From: Kosakonia oryzendophytica
GTDB taxonomy: Bacteria; Pseudomonadota; Gammaproteobacteria; Enterobacterales; Enterobacteriaceae
Length of the DNA: 64,000 bases
NCBI RefSeq assembly: GCF_900094925.1
Contig: NZ_FMAY01000008.1
Coordinates: 1-64,000, forward strand
Direction of reading: 5' to 3'
The notes beneath the pieces were generated by a model. It was not told where the DNA came from. It did not search any database and saw only the letters and a program-made list of their open reading frames with translations. The translations under genes were made by a program, and so were the position numbers. Shown here piece by piece: positions 34,279 through 41,842 of the stretch (its first letter is position 1; every line of letters starts with the position of its first letter).

Positions 34279-35538
34279 TCACTTCTTCACGCTAAAGCTA
34301 TTGGCGTACGCGGCAGGATTGCTGCCATCCCAACGAACGCCATCCATCAATACGCTGCTGCGCATGTCGCTGCCCGGGAGCGACACATTGCCCACCGCCG
34401 CAGCAGCCTGTTTGTAGATATCAATGCGGTTAACCTGGCGGGCGATGGCAAGGTAATCCGGGTCTTCGGTGAGGAATCCCCAGCGTTTATGCTGGGTGAG
34501 GAACCACATCCCATCCGACAACCACGGGTAATTCACCTCGCCATCGTGGAAGAAACGCATGGCGTGCTGATCGGTCCAGCGTTTACCGATGCCGTTTTCG
34601 TACTGCCCTAGCATGCGCCCGAGAATGGTCTCTTCTTTGGTGTTGAGATACGCACGCCCGGCAATCACGCTGGCGGTTTCCCGGCGGTTGGCTTCAGAGG
34701 CGTCTATCCAGCGGGAGGCGTCAAGGATGGCGGCAGTCAGCGCGCGGGCGCTGTTGGGGTTTTTCTCCACCCAGTCGGCGCGCGTGCCGAGCACTTTTTC
34801 CGGATGATCCGGCCAGATATCCTGCGTCGTGGCGGCGGTAAAACCGAGATTGTCGCTGATGGCACGCTGGTTCCAGGGCTCACCCACGCAGTAGCCGACC
34901 ATATTGCCAATCTTCATGTTCATCACCATTTGCGGCGGCGGCACCACCACGCTGCGAATGTCATTCAGCGGATGGATGCCCGCGCTCGCCAGCCAGTAGT
35001 TAAGCCACATGGCGTGCGTACCGGTCGGAAAGGTCTGGGCGAAGGTATATGTGCCTGCCGGGCTGGCAGCGATGTGCTTTTGCAGGGTGGCCAGATCGCT
35101 GACACCCGCATCGTGCAGCTGATTCGCCAGCGTGATCCCCTGCCCGTTCTGGTTGAGGGTCATTAGTGATGCCATGGCGGTTTGCGGGCCAGAGAGCCCC
35201 ATTTGCAGGCCATAAAGCTGACCGTAAAGCATATGCGAGGCGTTCAGTTCACCCGATACCACTTTGTCACGCACGGCGGCCCAGTTGGCCTCTTTGCTGG
35301 GGAGCAGGGTAAAACCGTATTTTTTGTCGAAGCCTTTGATCGACGCCATCACCACCGATGCGCAGTCCGTTAGCGGGATAAACCCGACGCGGATCTCTTT
35401 CAGCTCCGGCGCATCGGAACCTGCGGCCCACGCGCGGTTGACGACGGACGGCAGCAGCAGACTGCCGCCCAGCGCTGCGCTACCCAGTAAAAACTGACGG
35501 CGGGAAACCGTCATCCCCTTTGTTTTGTTGTCGCTCAT
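34279..35538 (-). CDS. nasF: Nitrate ABC transporter substrate-binding protein NasF
   Basis: From the M at 35538 (419 aa) the protein begins with a Tat-type signal, MTVSRRQFLLGSAALGG (twin arginine in SRRQFL), then the NrtA-like binding domain: LKEIRVGFIPLTDCASVVMA, GPQTAMASLMTLNQNGQGI and GYCVGEPWNQRAI, a typical anion-binding region. It captures nitrate (and perhaps nitrite) in the periplasm. GAGGGTGG precedes the start; the frame to 35604 would run into the leader terminator. It is the first structural gene of the nas operon. Confidence 0.92.
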   Translation of the reverse strand: MSDNKTKGMTVSRRQFLLGSAALGGSLLLPSVVNRAWAAGSDAPELKEIRVGFIPLTDCASVVMASIKGFDKKYGFTLLPSKEANWAAVRDKVVSGELNASHMLYGQLYGLQMGLSGPQTAMASLMTLNQNGQGITLANQLHDAGVSDLATLQKHIAASPAGTYTFAQTFPTGTHAMWLNYWLASAGIHPLNDIRSVVVPPPQMVMNMKIGNMVGYCVGEPWNQRAISDNLGFTAATTQDIWPDHPEKVLGTRADWVEKNPNSARALTAAILDASRWIDASEANRRETASVIAGRAYLNTKEETILGRMLGQYENGIGKRWTDQHAMRFFHDGEVNYPWLSDGMWFLTQHKRWGFLTEDPDYLAIARQVNRIDIYKQAAAAVGNVSLPGSDMRSSVLMDGVRWDGSNPAAYANSFSVKK

Positions 35539-35573
35539 TGCCACCCTCGCGCTGCTCACCGTTGTGGGGATGC

Positions 35574-35628
35574 AAAAAAAAACGGCGTCCATAAGCCGAT
35601 GCAAAGCTGCACGCTTATGGACGCCGTT
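35574..35628 (-). terminator. Leader terminator upstream of nasF (NasR antitermination target)
   Basis: On the minus strand AACGGCGTCCATAAGC (35628-35613) pairs perfectly with GCTTATGGACGCCGTT (35596-35581) and is followed at once by a run of T (to 35574). It lies between the sigma54 promoter and the nasF start, so it ends transcripts early unless antiterminated. In Klebsiella, NasR acts on such a leader in response to nitrate or nitrite. A second hairpin region (about 35635-35680, rich in GGCCAACGGCGGTC) is the candidate NasR-binding element. Confidence 0.88.
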
Positions 35629-35698
35629 GTCCGGTTAACACACGCCCGACCGCCGTTGGCCGCGCATGCGTTATGTTGTGTTGTTGCTACATGACTAA

Positions 35699-35714
35699 AG
35701 CAAGGGCTGTGCCA
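35699..35714 (-). promoter_or_regulatory. Sigma54 promoter of the nasFEDBA operon
   Basis: The minus strand reads TGGCAC-AGCCC-TTGCT, an excellent -24/-12 match. Transcription would start about 60 bp before the leader terminator. It implies nitrogen control by NtrC, as in Klebsiella. Confidence 0.85.
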
Positions 35715-35800
35715 GGGTCAACGAATGGCGCATTTACCTGCTTCAGGGCCGTCAGAAAGCGGTTTTCCGTCGCGTTTTCGCACTATCACAGAGCACATTT

Positions 35801-35817
35801 CGCACCCTTCACGTGCA
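35801..35817. promoter_or_regulatory. NtrC-type enhancer site upstream of nasF
   Basis: On the minus strand TGCACG-TGAAG-GGTGCG matches the NtrC 17-mer (TGCACC-N5-GGTGCA) with two mismatches. It is centred about 103 bp upstream of the -12/-24 element, a usual distance for an NtrC enhancer. Confidence 0.65.
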
Positions 35818-35825
35818 GCTACCCC

Positions 35826-37082
35826 TTAAGTATTAGGTTGAAAAACATCCGCTACCGCCAGCATTGCGCTGGCGATCTCAATCAGCTTTTTGTTCTGATT
35901 CATCGCCATCCGGCGCAGGGTTTTATAGGCCTCTTCTTCGCTAATCTGCCGGTGCTGCATCAGCATGCTTTTGGCGCGTTCGATCTGTTTGCGTTCATTG
36001 AGCGTTTCACGCAGCGCCGCCAGTTCGGTATCCAGCGCTTGCAGGCGTCGCGACTGCTGCTGCACCAGCGTTAACAAAGAGCGCCCGAGCTGCGGGCGTA
36101 CGCCGCCGCTCTCCAGCCAACCATGAGAATCAATAAACACCGAATAACCGCTCTCTTCCCCTTCCTGCGGCGGCATCAGACTTTCCAGATCCGCCCGCTG
36201 TTCGCTGTTGGCCTGTTCAGTAGCGGCGATGCGCGCCCGGCAATGGGCCATCAGGGTTTGCGCCAGCGCATCTTCCAGCGTTTTCATCGCATCAATGCGC
36301 TGCGTGGCCAGCGCAAACCAGCGCAGACAGCTATCCGCTTCGATGAATTCACGCCCGGTACAGGCAATGCGTCGTAAACGTTCAAACTGGCTGTCGGTGG
36401 TCATCTGTTGCCAGCGTAGACGGTGCTCGTCATCGGCGAAATCGGCGAAGGTGGCGAAACAACGCTCCTGGCGTTCAATGAGATCGAGCCATTTTTGCTG
36501 GGTCTCGTCGCTGAAGGTGCCAACTGCAAAGGCCGCCGCCCCTGTTGCCCGCTCCTGCCCGGCGTACTCCTTGCCCTGCATAAAGCTGAACATGGCAATC
36601 AGCGCACGGGAAATAGCGGGCTCTGCGGCGGTATCGGAGAGCTCAAACACCAGCGAAAGCAGGTTGCGGATGATGTCGTTAAAAAAGGTCATCGCCTGCG
36701 GTAAACGCAGCGCGCGCTGGCGGATTTGCTGGCGCAGGGTGGGCAGTAAACTGAGGGCATAGACCACGCTCGCCACGTGGCTGAACAGACGACTGGCTTG
36801 CGGCAGCGTGGCTATCTGGCTTTCCAGTGTGTCGAGCTGCATCATCAGCGGCGCTTGCGCTTGTGCCACGTCGCGCTCGCGCAGGAGCAACTCATCGGCA
36901 AACTGGCTGTCCGCCGAGCAGAGGAACATATTGGATGTCCCCCGCTCGCGTTGCAGCATATGCACCAGTTGGCTGATTTTGCCCACCAGTTCACCGCTTT
37001 GCAGCAGATAACGCAGGCTGTTCAGCTCGCACTGGCGCGAGGCTAACAGGAAACGGATGGTGGTCGACGAATTGGCTATCAT
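35826..37082 (-). CDS. nasR: Nitrate/nitrite-responsive antiterminator NasR
   Basis: The 418-residue regulator has an N-terminal NIT (nitrate/nitrite-sensing) domain of long helices (about 30-310) and a C-terminal ANTAR RNA-binding domain (about 345-410: LNERKQIERAKSMLMQHRQISEEEAYKTLRRMA). ANTAR proteins bind paired hairpins in leader RNA to prevent termination. The matching leader precedes nasF directly downstream. GGGAG precedes the ATG. A possible sigma54 element lies upstream at 37116-37131. Confidence 0.9.
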   Translation of the reverse strand: MIANSSTTIRFLLASRQCELNSLRYLLQSGELVGKISQLVHMLQRERGTSNMFLCSADSQFADELLLRERDVAQAQAPLMMQLDTLESQIATLPQASRLFSHVASVVYALSLLPTLRQQIRQRALRLPQAMTFFNDIIRNLLSLVFELSDTAAEPAISRALIAMFSFMQGKEYAGQERATGAAAFAVGTFSDETQQKWLDLIERQERCFATFADFADDEHRLRWQQMTTDSQFERLRRIACTGREFIEADSCLRWFALATQRIDAMKTLEDALAQTLMAHCRARIAATEQANSEQRADLESLMPPQEGEESGYSVFIDSHGWLESGGVRPQLGRSLLTLVQQQSRRLQALDTELAALRETLNERKQIERAKSMLMQHRQISEEEAYKTLRRMAMNQNKKLIEIASAMLAVADVFQPNT

Positions 37083-37115
37083 GCGCGTACTCCCGGGAAG
37101 TCAATACTTCACTAA

Positions 37116-37131
37116 TGCAAGCAACGCGCCA
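37116..37131 (-). promoter_or_regulatory. Possible sigma54-like promoter for nasR
   Basis: The minus strand reads TGGCGC-GTTGC-TTGCA, one mismatch from the -24/-12 consensus, 33 bp before the nasR start. No convincing NtrC site is visible nearby, so this is tentative. Confidence 0.35.
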
Positions 37132-37160
37132 GCCATTATGTTATGGCGCTTTTTGTCCCG

Positions 37161-37745
37161 TCACGCTGTATGCACCATTCCTATAATGACCGCGCACAAT
37201 TCGTCTTTGGCCTGAACATCGGTGATGGCCCCCTGAACCACCGCCCACGCCAGCCCCTCGGCAGAACCGAGCATGGCCCACAATGCCGCATCACGCAGCG
37301 GGTGAGTGCAAAATGGCGCAAACAGCGTTCGGCATTTGCCGATGAAGTCGACAGCATACTCCCGGCGGATTTTTTCCAGCTCCGGCGTTCCGGCCAGCGC
37401 AGCCAGTACGCTTGGCATTTCGCGTCCTTGCAGTAACACACAGTCGATGTAGGCAGTGGCAATCACTGCCGCCAGCTTTTCCGGCGTCGCGTCAGTACGG
37501 CTGATGACCTCATCCATTTTCTGGTTCTGCCGCTGATCGTATTCGCGGTACAGCGCCGCCAGTAACCCGGAACGGCTGATGAAATGATCGTATACCACCG
37601 GTTTGGTCACACCCGCACACTCTGCGAGATGCCCCAGCGTTAACGCCTCCGTACCTTCATCGCGAATAATTTGCCAGGCCACTTCCACCAGCTGTGTATA
37701 GCGATCTTCACGCGTCAGACGTTGACGCACACGGGTATCGCTCAT
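37161..37745 (-). CDS. TetR-family transcriptional regulator
   Basis: This 194-residue repressor has an N-terminal TetR HTH (LTREDRYTQLVEVAWQIIRDEG; LTLGHLAECAGVTKPVVYDHF) and a variable ligand-binding C-terminal domain. I chose the M at 37745 because GGGGAGAGACC precedes it; the frame to 37835 would cover the operators. Three evenly spaced palindromes between it and the divergent flavoprotein gene are its probable binding sites, controlling both genes. The inducer may be a quinone or related electrophile, inferred from the neighbour. Confidence 0.85.
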   Translation of the reverse strand: MSDTRVRQRLTREDRYTQLVEVAWQIIRDEGTEALTLGHLAECAGVTKPVVYDHFISRSGLLAALYREYDQRQNQKMDEVISRTDATPEKLAAVIATAYIDCVLLQGREMPSVLAALAGTPELEKIRREYAVDFIGKCRTLFAPFCTHPLRDAALWAMLGSAEGLAWAVVQGAITDVQAKDELCAVIIGMVHTA

Positions 37746-37770
37746 GGTCTCTCCCCTTGACAGTCTTATA

Positions 37771-37809
37771 TACCAAAGGTAACTTACCAATGGTAGGTTA
37801 CCTTTGGTA
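37771..37809. promoter_or_regulatory. Three tandem 11-bp palindromic operators with 14-bp spacing
   Basis: TACCAAAGGTA (37771-37781), TACCAATGGTA (37785-37795) and TACCTTTGGTA (37799-37809) each have TACC/GGTA arms. Their starts are exactly 14 bp apart. Together with flanking bases, the first and third form 19-bp arms of a larger inverted repeat (37765-37783 and 37797-37815). Probable cooperative binding sites of the adjacent TetR-type repressor. Confidence 0.8.
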
Positions 37810-37857
37810 TATAAGATTACGTTCCTGTACGCCATCTGGCAACGGAGGAGGTTTGAT

Positions 37858-38442
37858 ATGCATGCGTTGATTGTCGTTTCTCATCCATTAACTCACTCTT
37901 TAACCCACAGCGTAGCGCAGGCGGTTGCCGAAGGGATCACCGCGGCCAATGCGCAAAACAGCGCTGAAATCGCCGATCTGACACGGGAAGGTTTTAACCC
38001 GATCTTTTCTGCGGAAGATAGTGCCGCTTTTGCACACGCCGCGCCACTGCCCGCTGATGTCCTTGCCGAACAGGCGCGTATCGACAATGCCGACGCGCTG
38101 GTGCTGGTGTTTCCGATTTACTGGTGGACGATGCCTGGTTTATTAAAAGGCTGGATCGACCGTGTGTTTACGAACGGCTGGGCCTATGAAGAAGGTGCGG
38201 ATGGCAAGGTCGCGAAAAAACTCGGGCATTTGCCGGTGCACCTTGTAGCACTGGGCGGTGCCGATCTGAAGACGTTTGAAAAGCATGGCTATGCGCAATC
38301 CTGGAAGACGCAGATCGCTCACGGTATCTTTGATTATTGCGGCGCGCCAGTGATGACCAATACCACGCTGATGATGCCGGATCTCGGCACGCCGGAAGCC
38401 TGTTTGCACCAGGCGCATGAGACAGGAAAACGGATCTTTTAA
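37858..38442 (+). CDS. NAD(P)H-dependent quinone oxidoreductase, flavodoxin-like fold
   Basis: The 194-residue protein starts MHALIVVSHPLTHSLTHSVA, the first strand and phosphate loop of the NQO1/MdaB/KefF-like flavodoxin fold. It continues with ADALVLVFPIYWWTMPGLLKGWIDRVFTNGWAYEEG, the FMN/FAD-binding signature of NAD(P)H dehydrogenase (quinone) family 2. A strong site, GGAGGAGGTTTGAT, precedes the ATG. It is divergent from, and probably repressed by, the TetR gene. Two-electron reduction of quinones or similar compounds is likely. Confidence 0.85.
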   Translation: MHALIVVSHPLTHSLTHSVAQAVAEGITAANAQNSAEIADLTREGFNPIFSAEDSAAFAHAAPLPADVLAEQARIDNADALVLVFPIYWWTMPGLLKGWIDRVFTNGWAYEEGADGKVAKKLGHLPVHLVALGGADLKTFEKHGYAQSWKTQIAHGIFDYCGAPVMTNTTLMMPDLGTPEACLHQAHETGKRIF

Positions 38443-38692
38443 AATTTGCGCCCCCATAAGTTTGGGGGCTACCTGAGCGGACAGATACCCCACATTCTAT
38501 CAGCCTCAACAGTATGTCGTTATCAACGCGGCTTGTTTCAGGTAATGACGCCCTCGTGCCATACAGCAAGAGAGGAATGTCACAGTGGTAATGGCCTGAG
38601 GGCGCTGCTCACTGAGTGATCGCGCAGGCATACCCGAGCAGGCGCGGGCAGCGTATAGTGGCGACCAGAGTGAAATGACAAAGGAGTGTGAT

Positions 38693-38980
38693 GTGTTCAA
38701 CAAGGTGCTCAACCCCACAACGTTCGGCTGGTGGCTGCTGGCTAACCTGGTAAATTATCTGACGCAGACGGTATTCAGCGCGTTTGCTAGCAACAATCTG
38801 CTGGTGCAGATGCTGATCGCGGTGGTGATGTTTATCTGGTATGTGGAGTTCAGCCTGACCTACTACCGCGCGCTGAAAGCCCGCAACAGCATCGGCCGTT
38901 TCTTTCTTGCCGCATGGGTGGGCTCGACGCTAATCGCGTTTATTACCGCCTCAGTCTGGCTATTTTTGCTGTTCCGTTAA
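38693..38980 (+). CDS. Small membrane protein of unknown function (95 aa)
   Basis: About three hydrophobic segments are visible: WWLLANLVNYLTQTVFSAF, LLVQMLIAVVMFIWYVEFSL and FFLAAWVGSTLIAFITASVW, separated by a basic loop YYRALKARNSIGR. I do not recognise the family. The GTG at 38693 is favoured over the ATG at 38675 because AAGGAG lies seven bases before it, inside the longer frame. It stands alone between a quinone reductase and the 2HCT transporter. Confidence 0.55.
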   Translation: MFNKVLNPTTFGWWLLANLVNYLTQTVFSAFASNNLLVQMLIAVVMFIWYVEFSLTYYRALKARNSIGRFFLAAWVGSTLIAFITASVWLFLLFR

Positions 38981-39025
38981 TGGATCTTTTAGGGCACCTG
39001 CTTGCGGACAACTTTTTGATTGCAA

Positions 39026-39054
39026 AACACTGCGCCGCTTAGCAGCGCAGTGTT
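39026..39054 (-). terminator. Terminator after the 2HCT transporter gene
   Basis: AACACTGCGC (39026-39035) and GCGCAGTGTT (39045-39054) form a perfect 10-bp stem with a 9-nt loop. On the minus strand it is followed by TTTTGC. It is 7 bp after the stop codon at 39062; it may also stop rightward transcripts weakly. Confidence 0.6.
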
Positions 39055-39061
39055 GTCGGCA

Positions 39062-40393
39062 TTACACTACCCAGCTCAGTAACAATGTTGCCGCAATCAC
39101 CGTCGATGCACCGCCAATACGGGTGGCGATCTGCGCAAACGGCATCAGCGACATGCGGTTTGACGCCGAGAGGATAGCCACATCGCCGGTACCGCCCAGG
39201 CCACTGTGGCAACTGGTGACAATCGCCGCTTCCACCGGGTACATATTCAGCCATGAAGCAATGAAATAGCCGCTGAGCGCCATGGCAATCACCACCGAAC
39301 CGCACACCACCACATAGCCGACGGAAAAGACCGCAACAACGCTTTCCAGCGGCACATACAGCATGCCCAGACCAATCATCAGCGGCCAGACCAGCGCAGC
39401 CGACACGAATTTATAGCAACTGTGCGCACCCTGCTCCATGGACGCCGGGATCACCTGCGCATATTTGCACAGTACGGCGATCAGGATCATCAGCACCGGC
39501 CCCGGAATATGCACCAGTTTTTCAAATAACCCGCCAACGATAAAAAAGGCGCAAATCATCAACAACCCGCCGCCCATTAACTGGAAATCCGTCTGCTGCG
39601 CGCTCTGGGTCTGGGTAAAAATACGGTTATCGTCATCGCTACGGATCAGCATACCGTTACCGGTAAGCGAAGGACGACGCACGCCAATACGCGCCAACAC
39701 CCCGGCGCAGATAATGGCGAAAATATTGCCCACCACCGCAGCGGGTGCCAGTTGTGCGACGTAGACATCCGGTGTTTGCCCGAGGATAGCCGAATAGGCC
39801 AGCGACAGCGGTAATATGCCTTCCCCAATGCCACCGCCAATGATCGGCACGATGATAAAGAAAAAGGTGTGATACGGCGTGTAACCAAACAGCATGCCCA
39901 CCAGCAGCCCCGATACCACCGCCATCACGGTGCCAGCCACCAGCGGCACAAACATACGGATCATCCCCTGGATCAGGATAATCCGGTTCATCCCCAGAAT
40001 GCTGCCCACCACCAGACAGGCAATGACAAAATAGAGCAGGTTGGCTTCTTTCATCAGCAGATGAACCGTCGCCATGGTGTGGGGTTCGAACATGCCAAAA
40101 TAGACCAGTACCGACGGTACCATCAGGCACAAAATTGCCGGTCCGCCAATGTCTTTCAGGACGGGCAGCATGCGCCCGATTTTGGCGAAGGCGAAGCCCA
40201 GCGTCATGATCACCGCCAGGCCGCCAATCATATTTTTGGGCAGTAAACCGGCGGATGCCGATACCGCAACGATCGAAGCAATACCCACAAACAGCAGCAG
40301 TGGTACCGCGCCGACTTCAAGCCCCTGCAAACGGGCGAGTTGCCCGCCTGCCGGGGCGGTTTCTACAGAGGGGTTAAGAGGATTATCTTTCAT
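39062..40393 (-). CDS. 2-hydroxycarboxylate transporter family (CitS/CimH/MaeN-like) carrier
   Basis: From the M at 40393 (AGGTGAAAATA before it) the protein has 443 residues, the usual length for the family, with about 11 membrane segments. Two inverted halves each have a re-entrant GGXG loop: PIIGGGIGEGILPLS and the C-terminal SCHSGLGGTGDVAILSAS. The conserved end NRMSLMPFAQIATRIGG contains the substrate-binding arginine, as in CitS. Family members carry malate, citrate or other 2-hydroxycarboxylates with H+ or Na+. The divergent malic enzyme makes malate the best guess. The frame to 40558 is unlikely to be translated. Confidence 0.85.
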   Translation of the reverse strand: MKDNPLNPSVETAPAGGQLARLQGLEVGAVPLLLFVGIASIVAVSASAGLLPKNMIGGLAVIMTLGFAFAKIGRMLPVLKDIGGPAILCLMVPSVLVYFGMFEPHTMATVHLLMKEANLLYFVIACLVVGSILGMNRIILIQGMIRMFVPLVAGTVMAVVSGLLVGMLFGYTPYHTFFFIIVPIIGGGIGEGILPLSLAYSAILGQTPDVYVAQLAPAAVVGNIFAIICAGVLARIGVRRPSLTGNGMLIRSDDDNRIFTQTQSAQQTDFQLMGGGLLMICAFFIVGGLFEKLVHIPGPVLMILIAVLCKYAQVIPASMEQGAHSCYKFVSAALVWPLMIGLGMLYVPLESVVAVFSVGYVVVCGSVVIAMALSGYFIASWLNMYPVEAAIVTSCHSGLGGTGDVAILSASNRMSLMPFAQIATRIGGASTVIAATLLLSWVV

Positions 40394-40833
40394 TATTTTC
40401 ACCTGATTCGCTATTAATGAATAACAGTGGGCCAGGAATAACCTCAGGGTTATTCGTAATGGATAAAATGCTTGAAAAAATAAAACCAAAGTAATAAATA
40501 TTGCCACCAGGAAGTTATTATTGAATAAATACCAACGACGGCTGACTGTAAAGAGCATGCCTGTTTTCCAATGTTAAAATTGTGAATACCGTGGTAATTC
40601 CATTTTAAATAACTTAACTCAGCTATTTGTAAATAAAGTAACCGCCAGGATATTCATTTCAGATATTTCTAATAAAAATAACCCCTTAAGCCTTCCTTAT
40701 TATCCATTTAATTAAAGTAGCCATTATGAAACTAATTAAAACAGGAGAAGTGTGATTCCAGTCACCTCCGGGGATAAAGGCTCCCGATAGAGTGCCGCCT
40801 GAAAACAAGTTAAAACAAAACCCAGGATATCTT
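40394..40833. other. AT-rich divergent promoter region of the malate module
   Basis: The 440 bp separate the 2HCT and AEC transporter starts and contain no gene. Most of it is unusually AT-rich for this genome. It must hold at least two promoters. One CRP-like site is visible (separate entry); no two-component regulator or other regulatory gene is next to it. Confidence 0.6.
40751..40766. promoter_or_regulatory. CRP-like site upstream of the AEC transporter and maeA
   Basis: TGTGA-TTCCAG-TCACC matches the CRP half-site pattern TGTGA-N6-TCACA with one mismatch, about 75 bp before the AEC transporter start. It would fit catabolite control of malate use. Confidence 0.5.
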
Positions 40834-41775
40834 ATGCCTTCATTACTTTTACAATCTTTATTCCCATTGGTATTTATTATGCTGTTGGGATGGCTGAGCG
40901 GGAAATTAGGTTATACGCGTCGCGAAGACGCCACAGTGTTAGCCACAGTGGTGATCCGATTTGCGCTCCCTTTTCACCTGTTTATCGGCGCGTTAAACAC
41001 CAACCCGGAAAAGATCAAAAACTTCTCGTTTATGGCGGTTCTGATTATTGGCCTGATGGGTTCCTATTTACTGACGTTGATCCTGTCGCGCTATGTTTTC
41101 CGCCACGATATTAAAACCAGCGCCATACAGTCTCTGGTTTGCGCCTTTCCTGATATGGCGTATTTCGGCGCACCGGTACTGGCAGTGCTGATTGGGCCGG
41201 AAGGCTTCTTAGGCGTGCTGATCGGCAACGTAATCACCAGCGTATTTATGATCCCGTTGACCATTATTCTGATCCGCATGGGGGATAAAAATGCCGATAG
41301 CGAGGCGCTGCATCCTGGCAAATTGATTTTGCAGAACCTGATGCGTGCGGTGCGTAATCCTATCGTCTGGATCCCTATCTCCGGGGTGCTGCTCAGTCTG
41401 GCTGGCGTGCAATTGCCGCACCTGCTCAGCGCGCCAATTGAGATGGTCGGTAAAATTGCCGGTGGTCTGTCACTGTTCGCACTCGGTCTGCTCTTCTACG
41501 GTGAGCGCCCGTCGTTGAACCTGCAAACATTTACCAACATCAGCATTAAAAACCTGATCCAGCCTGCCATGATGGCTGCCGCCGGACTGGCTTTCGGCCT
41601 GAGTCATACCTTAATGCAGCAGGTGGTGATTATTGGTGCCACCCCATCCGCTATCGCTGCGGGCATGTTTGCATTACGCAGCGAAACGTATATCGAGTCC
41701 GCATCCTCTTCCATTCTTATTGGCACTGCGATCGGCGTATTAACTGAGGGAATCATGATCTATCTGATTTCATGA
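40834..41775 (+). CDS. AEC-family transporter, probable malate/dicarboxylate permease
   Basis: The 313-residue membrane protein begins MPSLLLQSLFPLVFIMLLGW and has about ten segments in the AEC (auxin efflux carrier / MdcF / MleP) pattern. Conserved sections are TVVIRFALPFHLFIGAL, QSLVCAFPDMAYFGAPVLAVL and the N-terminal ARREDA-like motif. Bacterial AEC members carry malate or malonate. It lies 67 bp before the malic enzyme gene, so a malate permease role is likely. The start at 40834 has AGGA at the right distance; a GTG at 40792 is less likely. Confidence 0.78.
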   Translation: MPSLLLQSLFPLVFIMLLGWLSGKLGYTRREDATVLATVVIRFALPFHLFIGALNTNPEKIKNFSFMAVLIIGLMGSYLLTLILSRYVFRHDIKTSAIQSLVCAFPDMAYFGAPVLAVLIGPEGFLGVLIGNVITSVFMIPLTIILIRMGDKNADSEALHPGKLILQNLMRAVRNPIVWIPISGVLLSLAGVQLPHLLSAPIEMVGKIAGGLSLFALGLLFYGERPSLNLQTFTNISIKNLIQPAMMAAAGLAFGLSHTLMQQVVIIGATPSAIAAGMFALRSETYIESASSSILIGTAIGVLTEGIMIYLIS

Positions 41776-41842
41776 CACTGAGATCTGATATCCCCGATAC
41801 AACGACAGTGGTGTCGTTATTATTTAGTCAGGAGCAGCAATA

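Noticed and set aside
38450-38469. Terminator after the quinone reductase gene (GCCCCC / GGGGGC hairpin)
   Set aside because: The stem is short and no T-run follows, so I could not call it with confidence.
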